From positions 741,001 to 805,000 of the forward strand of contig NZ_OY763930.1 of assembly GCF_963667685.1 (NCBI RefSeq): a stretch of DNA of 64,000 nt. The letters run 5' to 3'. Of the stretch, positions 9,399 to 17,659 are shown piece by piece; within the stretch, counting starts at the first letter, position 1; each line of letters starts with the position of its first letter. A model generated the notes under the pieces. The model made no database searches. It had not been told where the DNA came from and saw nothing but the letters and a program-made list of their open reading frames with translations. This DNA comes from Maridesulfovibrio sp. GTDB lineage: Bacteria > Desulfobacterota > Desulfovibrionia > Desulfovibrionales > Desulfovibrionaceae. The position numbers were made by a program, and so were the translations under genes.

Positions 9399-9922
9399 TA
9401 AATTGCAATCTTATCTAAAACATCCTGCAAAATTTCATCTTCGCTTTGATCAGAGCGCACAATATGATGCGCGGCCTCCATAAAACTCGGTTCAAAACGG
9501 TTCAGCATGAGAGAAATCTGTTCACGAGCATCATCGGAACCGTCGGAAGATGCCAGCAAGGTCATGAAATCACACATGATAAAAATGACCTTTCCGTTAT
9601 CCTTCAGCAACTTGCGTATTTTCTCGGACTTGGCGGCCCCGCGCGGCAGGCTGACAATCTGATTATCACCAACGGCAAGCTCTTCGAGTACCGGATTACC
9701 ATCCTTACGGGTGACAACCACATATTTCCGGCCAAGTTTTTCAGCTACCTTTGCCGCTATTGATTTACGCAGTTCGTCATTCAGGCAGAAAATAAATACA
9801 TTACCGGAATCCCGGCCGCCGATAAGCATATCTTTAGCCATACCCGGTACGTAAACATTTTTCTTTTCCTGCTCATCCACAACATACTCAATATCTGTCA
9901 TCTCAATATATTCTTTAGCCAT
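9398..9922 (-). CDS. Shikimate-kinase-like protein with a degenerate P-loop
   Basis: The 174-residue protein has the outline of a small P-loop kinase of the shikimate kinase type: a strand-turn IGGRDSGNVFIFCLND followed by a helix RKSIAAKVAEKLGRKYV, like the segment after the Walker A loop. However, the GxxGxGKS/T motif is absent; no lysine lies where the phosphate-binding Lys belongs. Similarity is therefore only in shape, and the protein is probably not an active kinase. The first 30 residues are an unrelated extension. It has no close operon partner (a 72-bp gap to the upstream methyltransferase gene). Confidence 0.45.
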   Translation of the reverse strand: MAKEYIEMTDIEYVVDEQEKKNVYVPGMAKDMLIGGRDSGNVFIFCLNDELRKSIAAKVAEKLGRKYVVVTRKDGNPVLEELAVGDNQIVSLPRGAAKSEKIRKLLKDNGKVIFIMCDFMTLLASSDGSDDAREQISLMLNRFEPSFMEAAHHIVRSDQSEDEILQDVLDKIAI

Positions 9923-9994
9923 ATCAAATCCTTATCTTTCAAACATTCTAAAACCTGAACAGGAAAATTAATCATTCAAATTTGGAGAGCAAGA

Positions 9995-10675
9995 CTACTT
10001 ACGCTTAAAAAACACAGTGCGCTTGTACTGTTTACATTCTGGGTGCGGTTTGGAAAGGTAGGTCATCTCCCAGTGTTCAGCAAAAATTTTGACCGCAAAA
10101 TCAAGTACGCTGAATAAGCCGTCTTTAATTTCTGCCTGCGGATACATTTCCAAAAACTTTTCCGACTTAAGACCAAGATGCTTGTTAACGTAATATTCAG
10201 GACGAAAGGTAAGCAGCATTTCCGACTCCGCCCTTTGTTCAAGGCCCCGGAGCATACGCTCAAGTTTTCCCTTCCTGATTCCGTCTTTTCCGATAATGTC
10301 TATGAGCATGCCCATATCAAAAGTTCTTTCAGGGCGTTCCTTGGTAAAATCACAAACCTTAAAGTCGACATGCTTAACAGAGTAAAGAGCTGCCAGTTTC
10401 TTAGCCCCGGCAATCACTTTAGGTTCAACATCATAGCCGACAACGTCCCTCGCACCTCGATCACAGGCATAAAAAGAGAAATGTCCCATATTGCAGCCCA
10501 GATCACAAACGCTCTTGCCTGTAAAATCAAGATCCTTGAACTCAGGGTCAATACCATCGATATTCTCCCCCACACCACTGGCGAGACGTGTCTGCTCAAA
10601 ATCATAAAGAGGCCGCCAGATCAGGCCTTCGCCTACTTCGGCAACAATTTTTTTCAATTCAGAGTTTTTGCCCAT
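9995..10675 (-). CDS. Class I SAM-dependent methyltransferase
   Basis: This 226-residue protein shows the Rossmann-type motif I for S-adenosylmethionine (VCDLGCNMGHFSFYACDRG) followed by an acidic end of strand 2 (VVGYDVEPKVI) and a motif like FKVCDF. The substrate cannot be told; the N-terminal region (WRPLYDFEQ) resembles small methyltransferases acting on sugars or tRNA wobble precursors. A GGAAGG ribosome site precedes the ATG. It is divergent from the ECF-transporter genes. Confidence 0.78.
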   Translation of the reverse strand: MGKNSELKKIVAEVGEGLIWRPLYDFEQTRLASGVGENIDGIDPEFKDLDFTGKSVCDLGCNMGHFSFYACDRGARDVVGYDVEPKVIAGAKKLAALYSVKHVDFKVCDFTKERPERTFDMGMLIDIIGKDGIRKGKLERMLRGLEQRAESEMLLTFRPEYYVNKHLGLKSEKFLEMYPQAEIKDGLFSVLDFAVKIFAEHWEMTYLSKPHPECKQYKRTVFFKRK

Positions 10676-10815
10676 GCATACCTTCCGGGAAATCGTTAAT
10701 ATTCAAAGTTAACGACAGGGATATAGCCGCATTACGCTGCCAGCTCAAGGGTTGTTTAAGTTTGCGTGGAATCTGGATGCGTGCTACTCCAATAAGCCGA
10801 AATCAGGAGATTCTT

Positions 10816-11589
10816 TTGCAGCAGATAAGCGAACCATTTGCCCACGGCACCTCAATTATTCACTCTATGCATCCCGGATTCAGGTTAGCCTGCGCTTTTA
10901 TTTTTTCTATAGCCGGAGCACTGCTGACAAACATCACTGCAGCCGGAAGTGTTTTTGTCGCCGGGATTATCTTTACCATTGCTGCCCGTCTGGATTTAAA
11001 ACACCTGCTTAAGCGACTGCTTATCGTCAATTTTTTTATTCTCTTCCTCTGGTTTTTCCTTCCTTTTTCAAAACCGGGTACACCTGTAATCAATGTCGGA
11101 CCATTCAGCGCCACACTTGAAGGGATAATTTACACTGCGATCATTACCCTGAAATCAAACGGCATAATTCTGGCCATAACCGCGCTGATAGCTACCATGC
11201 CGGTACAAACACTTGGTTCCGGCATGCAGGCGTTGAAAATACCGGATAAACTCTGCCGGCTGCTGCTTTTCAGCTGGCGCTATGTGCATGTAATGATCTC
11301 TGAATACACCAGAATGCGCCGTGCAGCCGCCATGCGTGCCTTCAAACCGCGCAGCAACCTGCTTACCTACCGCACATACGCATGGCTCCTCGGCATGCTG
11401 CTTGTACGCAGCATGGACCGTGCCCAGAGAGTCTGGCAGGCCATGATCTGCCGCGGATTCAACGGCACATTCCATACCCTGACCAGCTACAGAACAGGTA
11501 AACGCGATCTGGCGCTGCTGGCTGTCACCATCGCTTGGGTCGCAATTTTTATTTCCTTTGAATTCAACCTTATTGAGGTTTCACTGTGA
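10816..11589 (+). CDS. ECF/cobalt-type ABC transporter transmembrane subunit (EcfT/CbiQ family)
   Basis: A TTG start at 10816 was chosen: AGGAG lies six bases upstream and the resulting 257 residues match the usual EcfT length, while an ATG at 10588 would overlap the divergent methyltransferase and add unrelated residues. The protein begins EPFAHG, typical of the family, has about five membrane helices, and carries two coupling-helix motifs that contact the ATPase (RRAAAMRAF and QAMICRGF). It scaffolds an energy-coupling-factor importer. Its stop overlaps the start of the ATPase gene (GTGA). No substrate-binding S component is adjacent, so the vitamin or metal imported is unknown. Confidence 0.85.
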   Translation: MQQISEPFAHGTSIIHSMHPGFRLACAFIFSIAGALLTNITAAGSVFVAGIIFTIAARLDLKHLLKRLLIVNFFILFLWFFLPFSKPGTPVINVGPFSATLEGIIYTAIITLKSNGIILAITALIATMPVQTLGSGMQALKIPDKLCRLLLFSWRYVHVMISEYTRMRRAAAMRAFKPRSNLLTYRTYAWLLGMLLVRSMDRAQRVWQAMICRGFNGTFHTLTSYRTGKRDLALLAVTIAWVAIFISFEFNLIEVSL

Positions 11590-12284
11590 GCTTTCCTGTA
11601 TTTTCCCTTAATAATATATGTTTTTCATATCCCGGAAATGATGTGCTCAAAAACGTAGATTTTGAACTGCTGAAAGGCCAGAAGATCGGCCTTACCGGAC
11701 ACAACGGCTCCGGCAAAACGACCTTACTGCATATCATCATGGGTCTGCTTAAGCCGCAAAGCGGTCAAATCCACTACATGGGCCGGGAACTGAAAACAGA
11801 AGATGATTTTATGGAATTGCGCAAAGGCGTTGGCCTGCTCTTTCAGCAGGCAGACGATCAGCTGTTCTGCCCCACGGTGCTGGAAGATGTCGCTTTCGGA
11901 CCTCTCAATCTGGGAAAATCACCTGAAGAAGCCCGCAAAATCTCAGAATTCACTCTCTGCACGCTCGGACTCTCAGGGTACGGAGACCGGGTTTCCTATC
12001 GCCTCTCAGGGGGCGAGAAGAAACTGGTTTCACTGGCCACGGTACTGGCTATGGAACCGCAGGCTCTGGTGCTGGACGAGCCGACAAACGACCTTGACCC
12101 GACCATGCGTGAAAGATTGATCAAAATTCTCAACTCACTTGATATCGCAATGCTGGTGGTTTCACACGATCTTGATTTTCTGGTAAGGATTACCGACAAG
12201 GAATATTCCTGCAGCAAAGGAAAAATCATCCACGGGGCTTCAAATTTCAACGACAACCATAACTACGGCAAATGTGAACTTTAA
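11586..12284 (+). CDS. ECF/cobalt-type ABC transporter ATP-binding subunit
   Basis: This 232-residue ATPase starts with GTG overlapping the previous stop. It has Walker A GHNGSGKTT (38-46), a Q-loop in LLFQQADDQLF, the signature LSGGEKK, Walker B LVLDEPTNDLDP and the switch His in VVSHDLDF. The QADDQLF stretch is typical of CbiO/EcfA. Only one ATPase gene is present, so it presumably forms a homodimer with the preceding EcfT-like subunit, or pairs with an unlinked partner. Confidence 0.92.
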   Translation: MSFPVFSLNNICFSYPGNDVLKNVDFELLKGQKIGLTGHNGSGKTTLLHIIMGLLKPQSGQIHYMGRELKTEDDFMELRKGVGLLFQQADDQLFCPTVLEDVAFGPLNLGKSPEEARKISEFTLCTLGLSGYGDRVSYRLSGGEKKLVSLATVLAMEPQALVLDEPTNDLDPTMRERLIKILNSLDIAMLVVSHDLDFLVRITDKEYSCSKGKIIHGASNFNDNHNYGKCEL

Positions 12285-12308
12285 CCGGAACCAGTAAGAG
12301 GAGGCATC

Positions 12309-12704
12309 ATGACCAGTTTTCGTAATCTCGTATTAATTATTGCCGCTGTTTTCATTGTTTCAGGCTGTCTCGGAGAAGACAAAACCATCACTATGAAAGT
12401 TGCGTCCACAGCTTACACCTCGCAGGTATCGCAAACATCAGAGCATCCCTTTTTAGGAGCATGGGGGGATGAGCTTAAGCCGGGAATTAAATCCATTGCC
12501 GTATCTCGAGACCTGATTCCCAAGGGCCTGACTCATAACACCAAGGTTAAAATTGAAGGGCTTCAGGGAGAGTATTTGGTCAAAGATAAAATGAACAAGC
12601 GCTGGACTAATAAAATCGACATTTACATGGGCCTCGATAAAGAAGCGGCTAAAGAGTGGGGCAAACGAGAAGTGACAATTACTTTCGAGAAAAAATCAGA
12701 TTAA
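12309..12704 (+). CDS. Lipoprotein with a 3D (Asp-Asp-Asp) domain
   Basis: The 131-residue precursor has a signal peptide ending in the lipobox VSGC, so it should be a lipid-anchored envelope protein. The rest is a 3D domain: TAYTS near the start, then KSIAVSRDLIPKGL, YLVKDKMNKRW and NKIDIYMG, supplying the conserved Asp residues. This double-psi barrel is shared with lytic transglycosylase MltA and resuscitation factors, suggesting action on peptidoglycan. It follows the ECF genes after 24 bp, with GAGGAGG as ribosome site, and may share their transcript. It is much shorter than MltA. Confidence 0.78.
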   Translation: MTSFRNLVLIIAAVFIVSGCLGEDKTITMKVASTAYTSQVSQTSEHPFLGAWGDELKPGIKSIAVSRDLIPKGLTHNTKVKIEGLQGEYLVKDKMNKRWTNKIDIYMGLDKEAAKEWGKREVTITFEKKSD

Positions 12705-12731
12705 GTTTCTCTACTTTAAAAAAGATATATA

Positions 12732-12761
12732 AAGGCGTATCCCGGCGACAGGATACGCCTT
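12732..12761 (+). terminator. Terminator of the ECF/3D lipoprotein unit
   Basis: An 11-bp perfect stem (AAGGCGTATCC, 12732-12742, with 12751-12761) is followed by CTTTTTC. It closes the plus-strand unit. Confidence 0.82.
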
Positions 12762-12914
12762 CTTTTTCATACATTAAAAACACTTATAAAATTATTTGTC
12801 GCATGCATTGATCCACCCTTTATTTTTGTTTCCGATTTACGTAAAGATGGGCTTTCGCGGCTACGGATGGGCATGTTGTTCATTAAATTAACGCCGCATC
12901 AAACGGAGAACAAA

Positions 12915-13250
12915 TTGAGCGAACGGAAAAGAAATCCTCATCAGTCAATACGAGCCTACTGCCTGTGGTGCATGGGTGGCAGCCCCCAACTTGTCAGGGA
13001 ATGTGAGGACATTGATTGCTCTCTTTATGATTTGCGGGGCCCCAAGACAGAAGAGACACAACGGACCTGCATCCGCGCTATCCGAAGGCACTGCCTAGCC
13101 TGCACAGTCGGCGACCGACAAGCTATCCGCGATTGCAAAGAAAAAGAATGCGTGCTGCGCCGCTACCGCTTCGGTGTGCACCCCAAGACTATGCAGAAAC
13201 GCCGCAAACGCCAGATTGAAAAAAGCCATTTGATGCTGCCCGGTCTTTAA
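12915..13250 (+). CDS. Small protein with two Cys-rich zinc-finger-like repeats
   Basis: A TTG start at 12915 is preferred (GGAG six bases upstream), giving 111 residues; an ATG at 12867 lacks a ribosome site. The protein consists of two copies of one module of about 30 residues: IRAYCLWCMGG..VRECEDIDCSLYDLR and IRRHCLACTVG..IRDCKEKECVLRRYR. Each has the spacing Cys-x2-Cys-x(10-11)-Cys-x4-Cys, fit for one zinc ion each. The tail is strongly basic (KTMQKRRKRQ), which with the fingers suggests nucleic-acid binding. The family has no function known to me. Confidence 0.7.
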   Translation: MSERKRNPHQSIRAYCLWCMGGSPQLVRECEDIDCSLYDLRGPKTEETQRTCIRAIRRHCLACTVGDRQAIRDCKEKECVLRRYRFGVHPKTMQKRRKRQIEKSHLMLPGL

Positions 13251-13370
13251 GCCTCCGGCGGCCCTTCTGGGAGCCTCCCGGCAGGCGCTTTCAGCGGGAC
13301 CAAAGCCCCCCTTTTGCAAAAGGGGACTCTGGACTCTCCCAAAACCTTTTATTAAGGCTTCGCCGCTTAG
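13251..13370. repeat. Interspersed semi-palindromic repeat, copy 1
   Basis: The element opens with GCCTCCGGCGGCC and ends with GGCTTCGCCGCTTAG, with an inner CCCCTTTTGCAAAAGGGG palindrome and CTCCCAAAACCTTTT. The same end sequences occur, reverse-complemented, at 17582-17655, and related sequence lies at 38615-38695. It falls directly after the stop of the Cys-rich gene and codes for nothing. Confidence 0.7.
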
Positions 13371-13393
13371 CATTAAAGTTTGTGCAAAAAATC

Positions 13394-13425
13394 AGCCCAC
13401 AATATCTCACGAGATATTGTGGGCT
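13394..13425. terminator. Strong inverted repeat, likely bidirectional terminator
   Basis: A perfect 15-bp stem (AGCCCACAATATCTC, 13394-13408; 13411-13425) with a two-base loop is followed by TTATTT on the plus side and by a T run on the minus side. It lies between the Cys-rich gene and the convergent tex. Confidence 0.8.
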
Positions 13426-13508
13426 TTATTTATGGTTCAATTTAACAAATTTATCTGCGAAGTATAACTAAAACGTCTTTTGGGAAAAGGGTATGGACGG
13501 CTGAGGCA

Positions 13509-15659
13509 TCACAAATCCGAAGGGCGCATACTCAGAGATATTCTTTTGCGCTGGATATCCACTTCGAGCACTTTCACTTTTAGTGGTTGTCCGGGATGCA
13601 CGACAGTTGCGGGATCACGCACGAAATCATCAGCCAGACGGCTGATATGAACCAGACCGTCCTGATGCACTCCGATATCCACAAAAGCCCCGAAAGCAGT
13701 AACGTTGGTGACAATCCCGTTCAGGATCATGCCTTCACACAGATCAGAAACTTCTTTCACTGAATCATCAAATTCGACGGCTTCGAACTGCTTACGCGGG
13801 TCGCGCCCCGGCTTTTCCAGTTCCTTGATTATATCTTTTAGGGTCGGCAGCCCGAGATCATCGGTAACATAATCTTCAAGCCTGATCTTGGACCGCAACT
13901 CTGCGGATTTGATCAACTCCGCCACATCCGCGCCGAGATCTTTGGCGATTTCGGCTACAGCTTTGTAGCGTTCCGGGTGAACGGCTGTGCCGTCCAGAGG
14001 ATTCTTGGCCCCGCGGATACGTAAAAAACCTGCGCACTGCTCAAAAGCTTTGGGACCTAGCCGGGGGACCTTGAGCAATTCACGCCGTGAACCGAACGGA
14101 CCGTTCTCATTACGAAATTTAATTACATTGGCTGCCAGCACCGGCCCCAGACCGGAGACAGATTGCAACAGTCTTGCACTGGCAGTATTCAACTCCACCC
14201 CAACCATGTTCACGCATGATTCGACAACACGTCCAAGGCTCTCTGCCAGACCTTTCTGGTCCACATCGTGCTGATATTGGCCGACACCTATGGATTTCGG
14301 ATCAATCTTGACCAGCTCGGCCAAAGGGTCCATGAGCCTGCGCCCGATGGATACCGCCCCGCGCACAGTAATATCATAATCCGGAAACTCTTCGCGGGCA
14401 ATTTCGGAGGCGGAATAAACAGACGCTCCGGACTCATTGACCATAATCACCTGAATAGACGGATCAAGCCCGAGTTCTTTTACAAACAGTTCTGTTTCGC
14501 GTCCGGCGGTACCGTTACCGATGGCTATTGCTTCGATGGAATATTTATCCACCAACGCAGTGACAATACGCGCTGCTTCCTTCTTCTTGCCTTCGGAAGT
14601 TACAGGATAAATGGTATCATTGTGCAGCAGAGTTCCCTGCGCATCAAGGCAGACCAGTTTAGCGCCTGTTCTAAAACCCGGGTCAAGCGCCAGCACCCGC
14701 TTGCCGCCCAATGGAGGAGCAAGCAGGATTTCCCGCAGGTTGGCTGCAAAAATATTAATCGCCTCGGCTTCAGCCTTTTCCAGCAGAAGGCTGCGTAATT
14801 CTGTTTCCATCTGTGGAGCCAGTAAACGCTTGTAACTATCTGTGGCGGCATGCTCAACCTGCCTGGATGCGGCAGAATCGGAGCGGACCAGTTTGCGGTG
14901 CAGAACCTCCAAACCTTCCGCTTCTTCCGGGCGGATGGAAACCTTTAAAAATTTATCACGCTCACCGCGAAACAAGGCAAGGATGCGGTGTCCGGCTGCT
15001 TTTTTAGCCGGCTCCCGCCAATCAAACCAGTCCCGGAATTTAGAAGCCTTGTCTTTGTTCTCTTCTGCCTGAGCGGCTTTGGTCGGCTTGGATTCAATCA
15101 TGGCTTTGCGTTCAAAAAAAGAACGCACCGCCTCCCGGCAGACCATATTCTCAGCGATCTTTTCAGCGATAATATCCCGCGCACCAGCCAGAGCATCATC
15201 CACGGAATCAACACCATCTGCAGCAGAGACAAAGGCTTCAGCTTCCTTAACAGGATCGCATTTCTGAGCAAAAATTTTATAAGCCAGAGGCTCCAGTCCC
15301 TTCTCTATTGCAGCCTGCCCCTTGGTTTTGCGCTTGGGCTTATACGGCAGGTATAAATCTTCAAGCTGGCGCATGTTCTCGGCAGCATCAATTTTATTAC
15401 GCAGGGCGTCATCAAGCTTACCCTGCTCCTCAATGGACTTGAGCACGGTTTCGCGCCGCTTATCCAGCTCCTTCAATTTATCGAAAAGATCGTTGACCGC
15501 AGCAACTGCGACCTCATCAAGGCTTCCGGTTGCTTCCTTACGATAACGGGAAATAAAAGGAATAGTCGCTCCTTCATCAAGGAGATCAACCACTGCTTTC
15601 ACGTTTTTAGACGGGATACCAAGTTCGGATGAAATGCGGGAAATATTTTTGGAATTCAT
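13509..15659 (-). CDS. tex: Tex-family RNA-binding protein
   Basis: This 716-residue protein has the full Tex architecture: helical N-terminus (residues 1-200, with ATIPFISRYRKEATG), a YqgF/RNase-H-like domain (about 325-450, ALDPGFRTGAKLV), helix-hairpin-helix repeats (about 490-570, SGLGPVLAANVIKFR and VPRLGPKAFEQCAGF) and a C-terminal S1 domain (about 645-716, GIVTNVTAFGAFVDIGVHQDG). Tex binds nucleic acid and acts in transcription and gene expression control in the cytoplasm. It is monocistronic, and the size matches the family. Confidence 0.95.
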   Translation of the reverse strand: MNSKNISRISSELGIPSKNVKAVVDLLDEGATIPFISRYRKEATGSLDEVAVAAVNDLFDKLKELDKRRETVLKSIEEQGKLDDALRNKIDAAENMRQLEDLYLPYKPKRKTKGQAAIEKGLEPLAYKIFAQKCDPVKEAEAFVSAADGVDSVDDALAGARDIIAEKIAENMVCREAVRSFFERKAMIESKPTKAAQAEENKDKASKFRDWFDWREPAKKAAGHRILALFRGERDKFLKVSIRPEEAEGLEVLHRKLVRSDSAASRQVEHAATDSYKRLLAPQMETELRSLLLEKAEAEAINIFAANLREILLAPPLGGKRVLALDPGFRTGAKLVCLDAQGTLLHNDTIYPVTSEGKKKEAARIVTALVDKYSIEAIAIGNGTAGRETELFVKELGLDPSIQVIMVNESGASVYSASEIAREEFPDYDITVRGAVSIGRRLMDPLAELVKIDPKSIGVGQYQHDVDQKGLAESLGRVVESCVNMVGVELNTASARLLQSVSGLGPVLAANVIKFRNENGPFGSRRELLKVPRLGPKAFEQCAGFLRIRGAKNPLDGTAVHPERYKAVAEIAKDLGADVAELIKSAELRSKIRLEDYVTDDLGLPTLKDIIKELEKPGRDPRKQFEAVEFDDSVKEVSDLCEGMILNGIVTNVTAFGAFVDIGVHQDGLVHISRLADDFVRDPATVVHPGQPLKVKVLEVDIQRKRISLSMRPSDL

Positions 15660-15760
15660 AAAAGGGAGATACTTTGATGCGCTTCGCGCTTTGGATAAAA
15701 GATTTAGCTACCACCGGCGTAAACCATTTCGTAAAATGATTTACGCCAGCGGTATAAAAA

Positions 15761-16243
15761 TTACAAACCGGATTCTTCTTTTTTCAATTCTTCTGGAGAC
15801 AGAGACCAGAAAGGACTCCCGTCTTTGGTCAGGCGAAACTTATAGTTACGCCCTTCTCCTGCCTTGAGTTTGGCAGCCATGTACCCGAATTCGCCATCAA
15901 GCTCGACCAATACTCCGTAAACTTTAACACTTATACCGGGACGCAGGTCTTTTATACGCGGCTCGACAAAATCTTTGGGGCCTAGATGAACGAGAACTTC
16001 TTCACCGTCTTCCTTATCTTTAACCAGAAGAGCGATTCCCTCAGCCATGTCCGCCATAGGTTTTATCTCCTTAATCTCAAGGAGTGTTCCTTTAAACACG
16101 TCACGGTCGGTGTTATCATAAAGGGAATCGTATTTTCCGCCTTTTTCCCAGCCCTTAATATTCATCGCCCCGGCAAAAACAGTCGAGGAAAGAATCATCA
16201 TGATGATTAAGGACGCAGCTACCTGAATTAAATTTCTGACCAC
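15761..16243 (-). CDS. Exported protein of unknown function, possible OB-fold
   Basis: The 160-residue precursor has a clear Sec signal peptide (LIQVAASLIIMMILSSTVFAGA) and should be periplasmic. The mature part alternates short strands and turns (FKGTLLEIKEI, ALLVKDKEDGEEVLVHLGP, GISVKVYGVLVEL), a pattern fitting an OB-fold, and shows no catalytic motif. It precedes nothing on its strand for 100 bp; the lipoprotein gene 27 bp upstream on the same strand is a likely operon partner. Function unknown. Confidence 0.65.
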   Translation of the reverse strand: MVRNLIQVAASLIIMMILSSTVFAGAMNIKGWEKGGKYDSLYDNTDRDVFKGTLLEIKEIKPMADMAEGIALLVKDKEDGEEVLVHLGPKDFVEPRIKDLRPGISVKVYGVLVELDGEFGYMAAKLKAGEGRNYKFRLTKDGSPFWSLSPEELKKEESGL

Positions 16244-16270
16244 TATAAAACTCCTTTTAAAGATAAGAGC

Positions 16271-16849
16271 TTAACGGCTAAGCCACTCATTAAATGCACG
16301 CAAAGTGACCTGCTTTACATCAGGCCCGGCTTTTTTTCCAAGAAAATCAGTCCGAACGAACTCAACAACAACATCCCCGCTTTTTACGTCCACCAAAAAA
16401 AGCCGGACGTAATCAGGCATGGCAATATCACCGGGGTCACTGTAACCTACCGCATTATCCGCAGAAATATCATATAGCAACGCAAGGTCGGCATCGACTC
16501 CTGCAAGCGCAGACTGGACTTCCGCCACTACCGGATAATACTTTCCATACTTGCGGCGTTCCCACAAGCCGGATTTACGGACATTTTCCAGAATATCAAC
16601 ATCACTGCCGTTTACAGGATAAGCAGACCAGTCCAGCGTAAATGCTCCTGATTCCTTACAGGCATTGCGCAGTGACTGGGTCATACGCCAACGGTACTTG
16701 TAGTCAAAGTCCATACTCGAAGTCTGCCACGGGAGCAACGCAACCTTGTACTCTTTCCCGCCCGTGTCAAAGGGAGTGTGGTACGGGTCCGTCATTGCAC
16801 AGGAAGCACAGACAAAACAAAGCACCAGAAGCAGCAGTATTTTTTTCAT
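16271..16849 (-). CDS. Putative lipoprotein of unknown function
   Basis: This 192-residue precursor has a lipoprotein signal (LLLLVLCFVCASC) with the acceptor Cys followed by Ala-Met. After it comes a segment (VALLPWQ..MTQSLRNACKESGAF) recalling the CsgG/LpoB-like fold, in which an early strand is followed by a helix and a domain that predicts a stress- or envelope-linked role. The end of the protein (LFLVDVKSGDVVVEF) is a typical strand pair of that fold. It probably shares a transcript with the exported protein downstream. Function unproven. Confidence 0.6.
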   Translation of the reverse strand: MKKILLLLVLCFVCASCAMTDPYHTPFDTGGKEYKVALLPWQTSSMDFDYKYRWRMTQSLRNACKESGAFTLDWSAYPVNGSDVDILENVRKSGLWERRKYGKYYPVVAEVQSALAGVDADLALLYDISADNAVGYSDPGDIAMPDYVRLFLVDVKSGDVVVEFVRTDFLGKKAGPDVKQVTLRAFNEWLSR

Positions 16850-16980
16850 GACAACCTCATATTTTTTTAAGAATGCCCCATTTTATATCGAGCGTCGCCG
16901 TATGTCCATAGAATCGAAATATGCTTGGCGTCCGGGCAGTTTGCCGTTACACTCCGGCAGTTTTCAATGTGGAGGAGAAT

Positions 16981-17526
16981 ATGTCCGATAAAAAAAAGGC
17001 CCAAAAACTTTCCCGAAGAGGATTCCTTTTCGGCGGCTTCAGAAAAAAAGAAGACCGTGAACAGGCCCGGAGTGCTGCGAAACCAATTGCAGCCAAAGAG
17101 GTCAATCTCGATACCTTAGCCGAGGCCAACGTTGCATACGAGAACGGGCGGTTTGAAGAAGCGGCCGAGAAATACAAAGATTTCATCAAGACTGAACCGC
17201 AGAACGCTGATGCCCGCAAAAGGCTCGGTCACTGCCTCTACAAGATTGGTAAATACATTCAGGCCAAAGTTGAATTTGAACGGGCAATCAGAATTTTAGG
17301 AAAGGATAACTTCTCCTACCTGTATTTGGGACTTCTACTCTGCCGAGCGGGAGCAGGCAAAAAAGCAATTCCGGTCTGGAAACTGTATTTTGACCCGGAT
17401 AACATCACCCTGCAACGCGAAATCAATCTTCAGCTAGCCCTTATTGAATCTGATCCAGAGGCATCTTTTGAAGATGCTGCCAACATGGTCGAGCGGGTCA
17501 TCGAAGAAACTGCCATGAAAGCTTAA
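16981..17526 (+). CDS. TPR-repeat protein with a twin-arginine-like N-terminus
   Basis: The start at 16981 follows a GGAGGAG site; an ATG at 16921 is in frame but lacks one. The 181-residue protein begins MSDKKKAQKLSRRGFLFGGF, which contains a twin-arginine consensus (SRRGFLFGG), yet a charged stretch (RKKEDRE) follows instead of a hydrophobic core, so export by Tat is doubtful. Residues 45-150 form two to three TPR units (NVAYENGRFEEAAEKYKDF, LGHCLYKIGKYIQAKVEFE), a protein-binding scaffold. It is flanked by unrelated genes, so the partner is unknown. Confidence 0.72.
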   Translation: MSDKKKAQKLSRRGFLFGGFRKKEDREQARSAAKPIAAKEVNLDTLAEANVAYENGRFEEAAEKYKDFIKTEPQNADARKRLGHCLYKIGKYIQAKVEFERAIRILGKDNFSYLYLGLLLCRAGAGKKAIPVWKLYFDPDNITLQREINLQLALIESDPEASFEDAANMVERVIEETAMKA

Positions 17527-17581
17527 AACAGCAATATTGTACAAGTCTGCACTCTCTTTGATCTGTTACAGCTTTCCTGAC

Positions 17582-17655
17582 TAAGCGGCGAAGCCCTAAA
17601 AAAAGTTTTGGAATTCTTAACCACTTTTCCAAAAGGGGTTAAGGCCGCCGGAGGC
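17582..17655. repeat. Interspersed semi-palindromic repeat, copy 2
   Basis: It starts TAAGCGGCGAAGCC and ends GGCCGCCGGAGGC, the reverse complement of the ends of the copy at 13251-13370. It shares the 16-mer GTTTTGGAATTCTTAA (17605-17620) exactly with the copy at 38652-38667. It lies between the TPR gene and the convergent MocR gene. Confidence 0.7.
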
Positions 17656-17659
17656 AAAG

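Noticed and set aside
10676-10815. Possible riboswitch before the ECF genes
   Set aside because: I looked for the conserved boxes of cobalamin and other vitamin riboswitches and found none.
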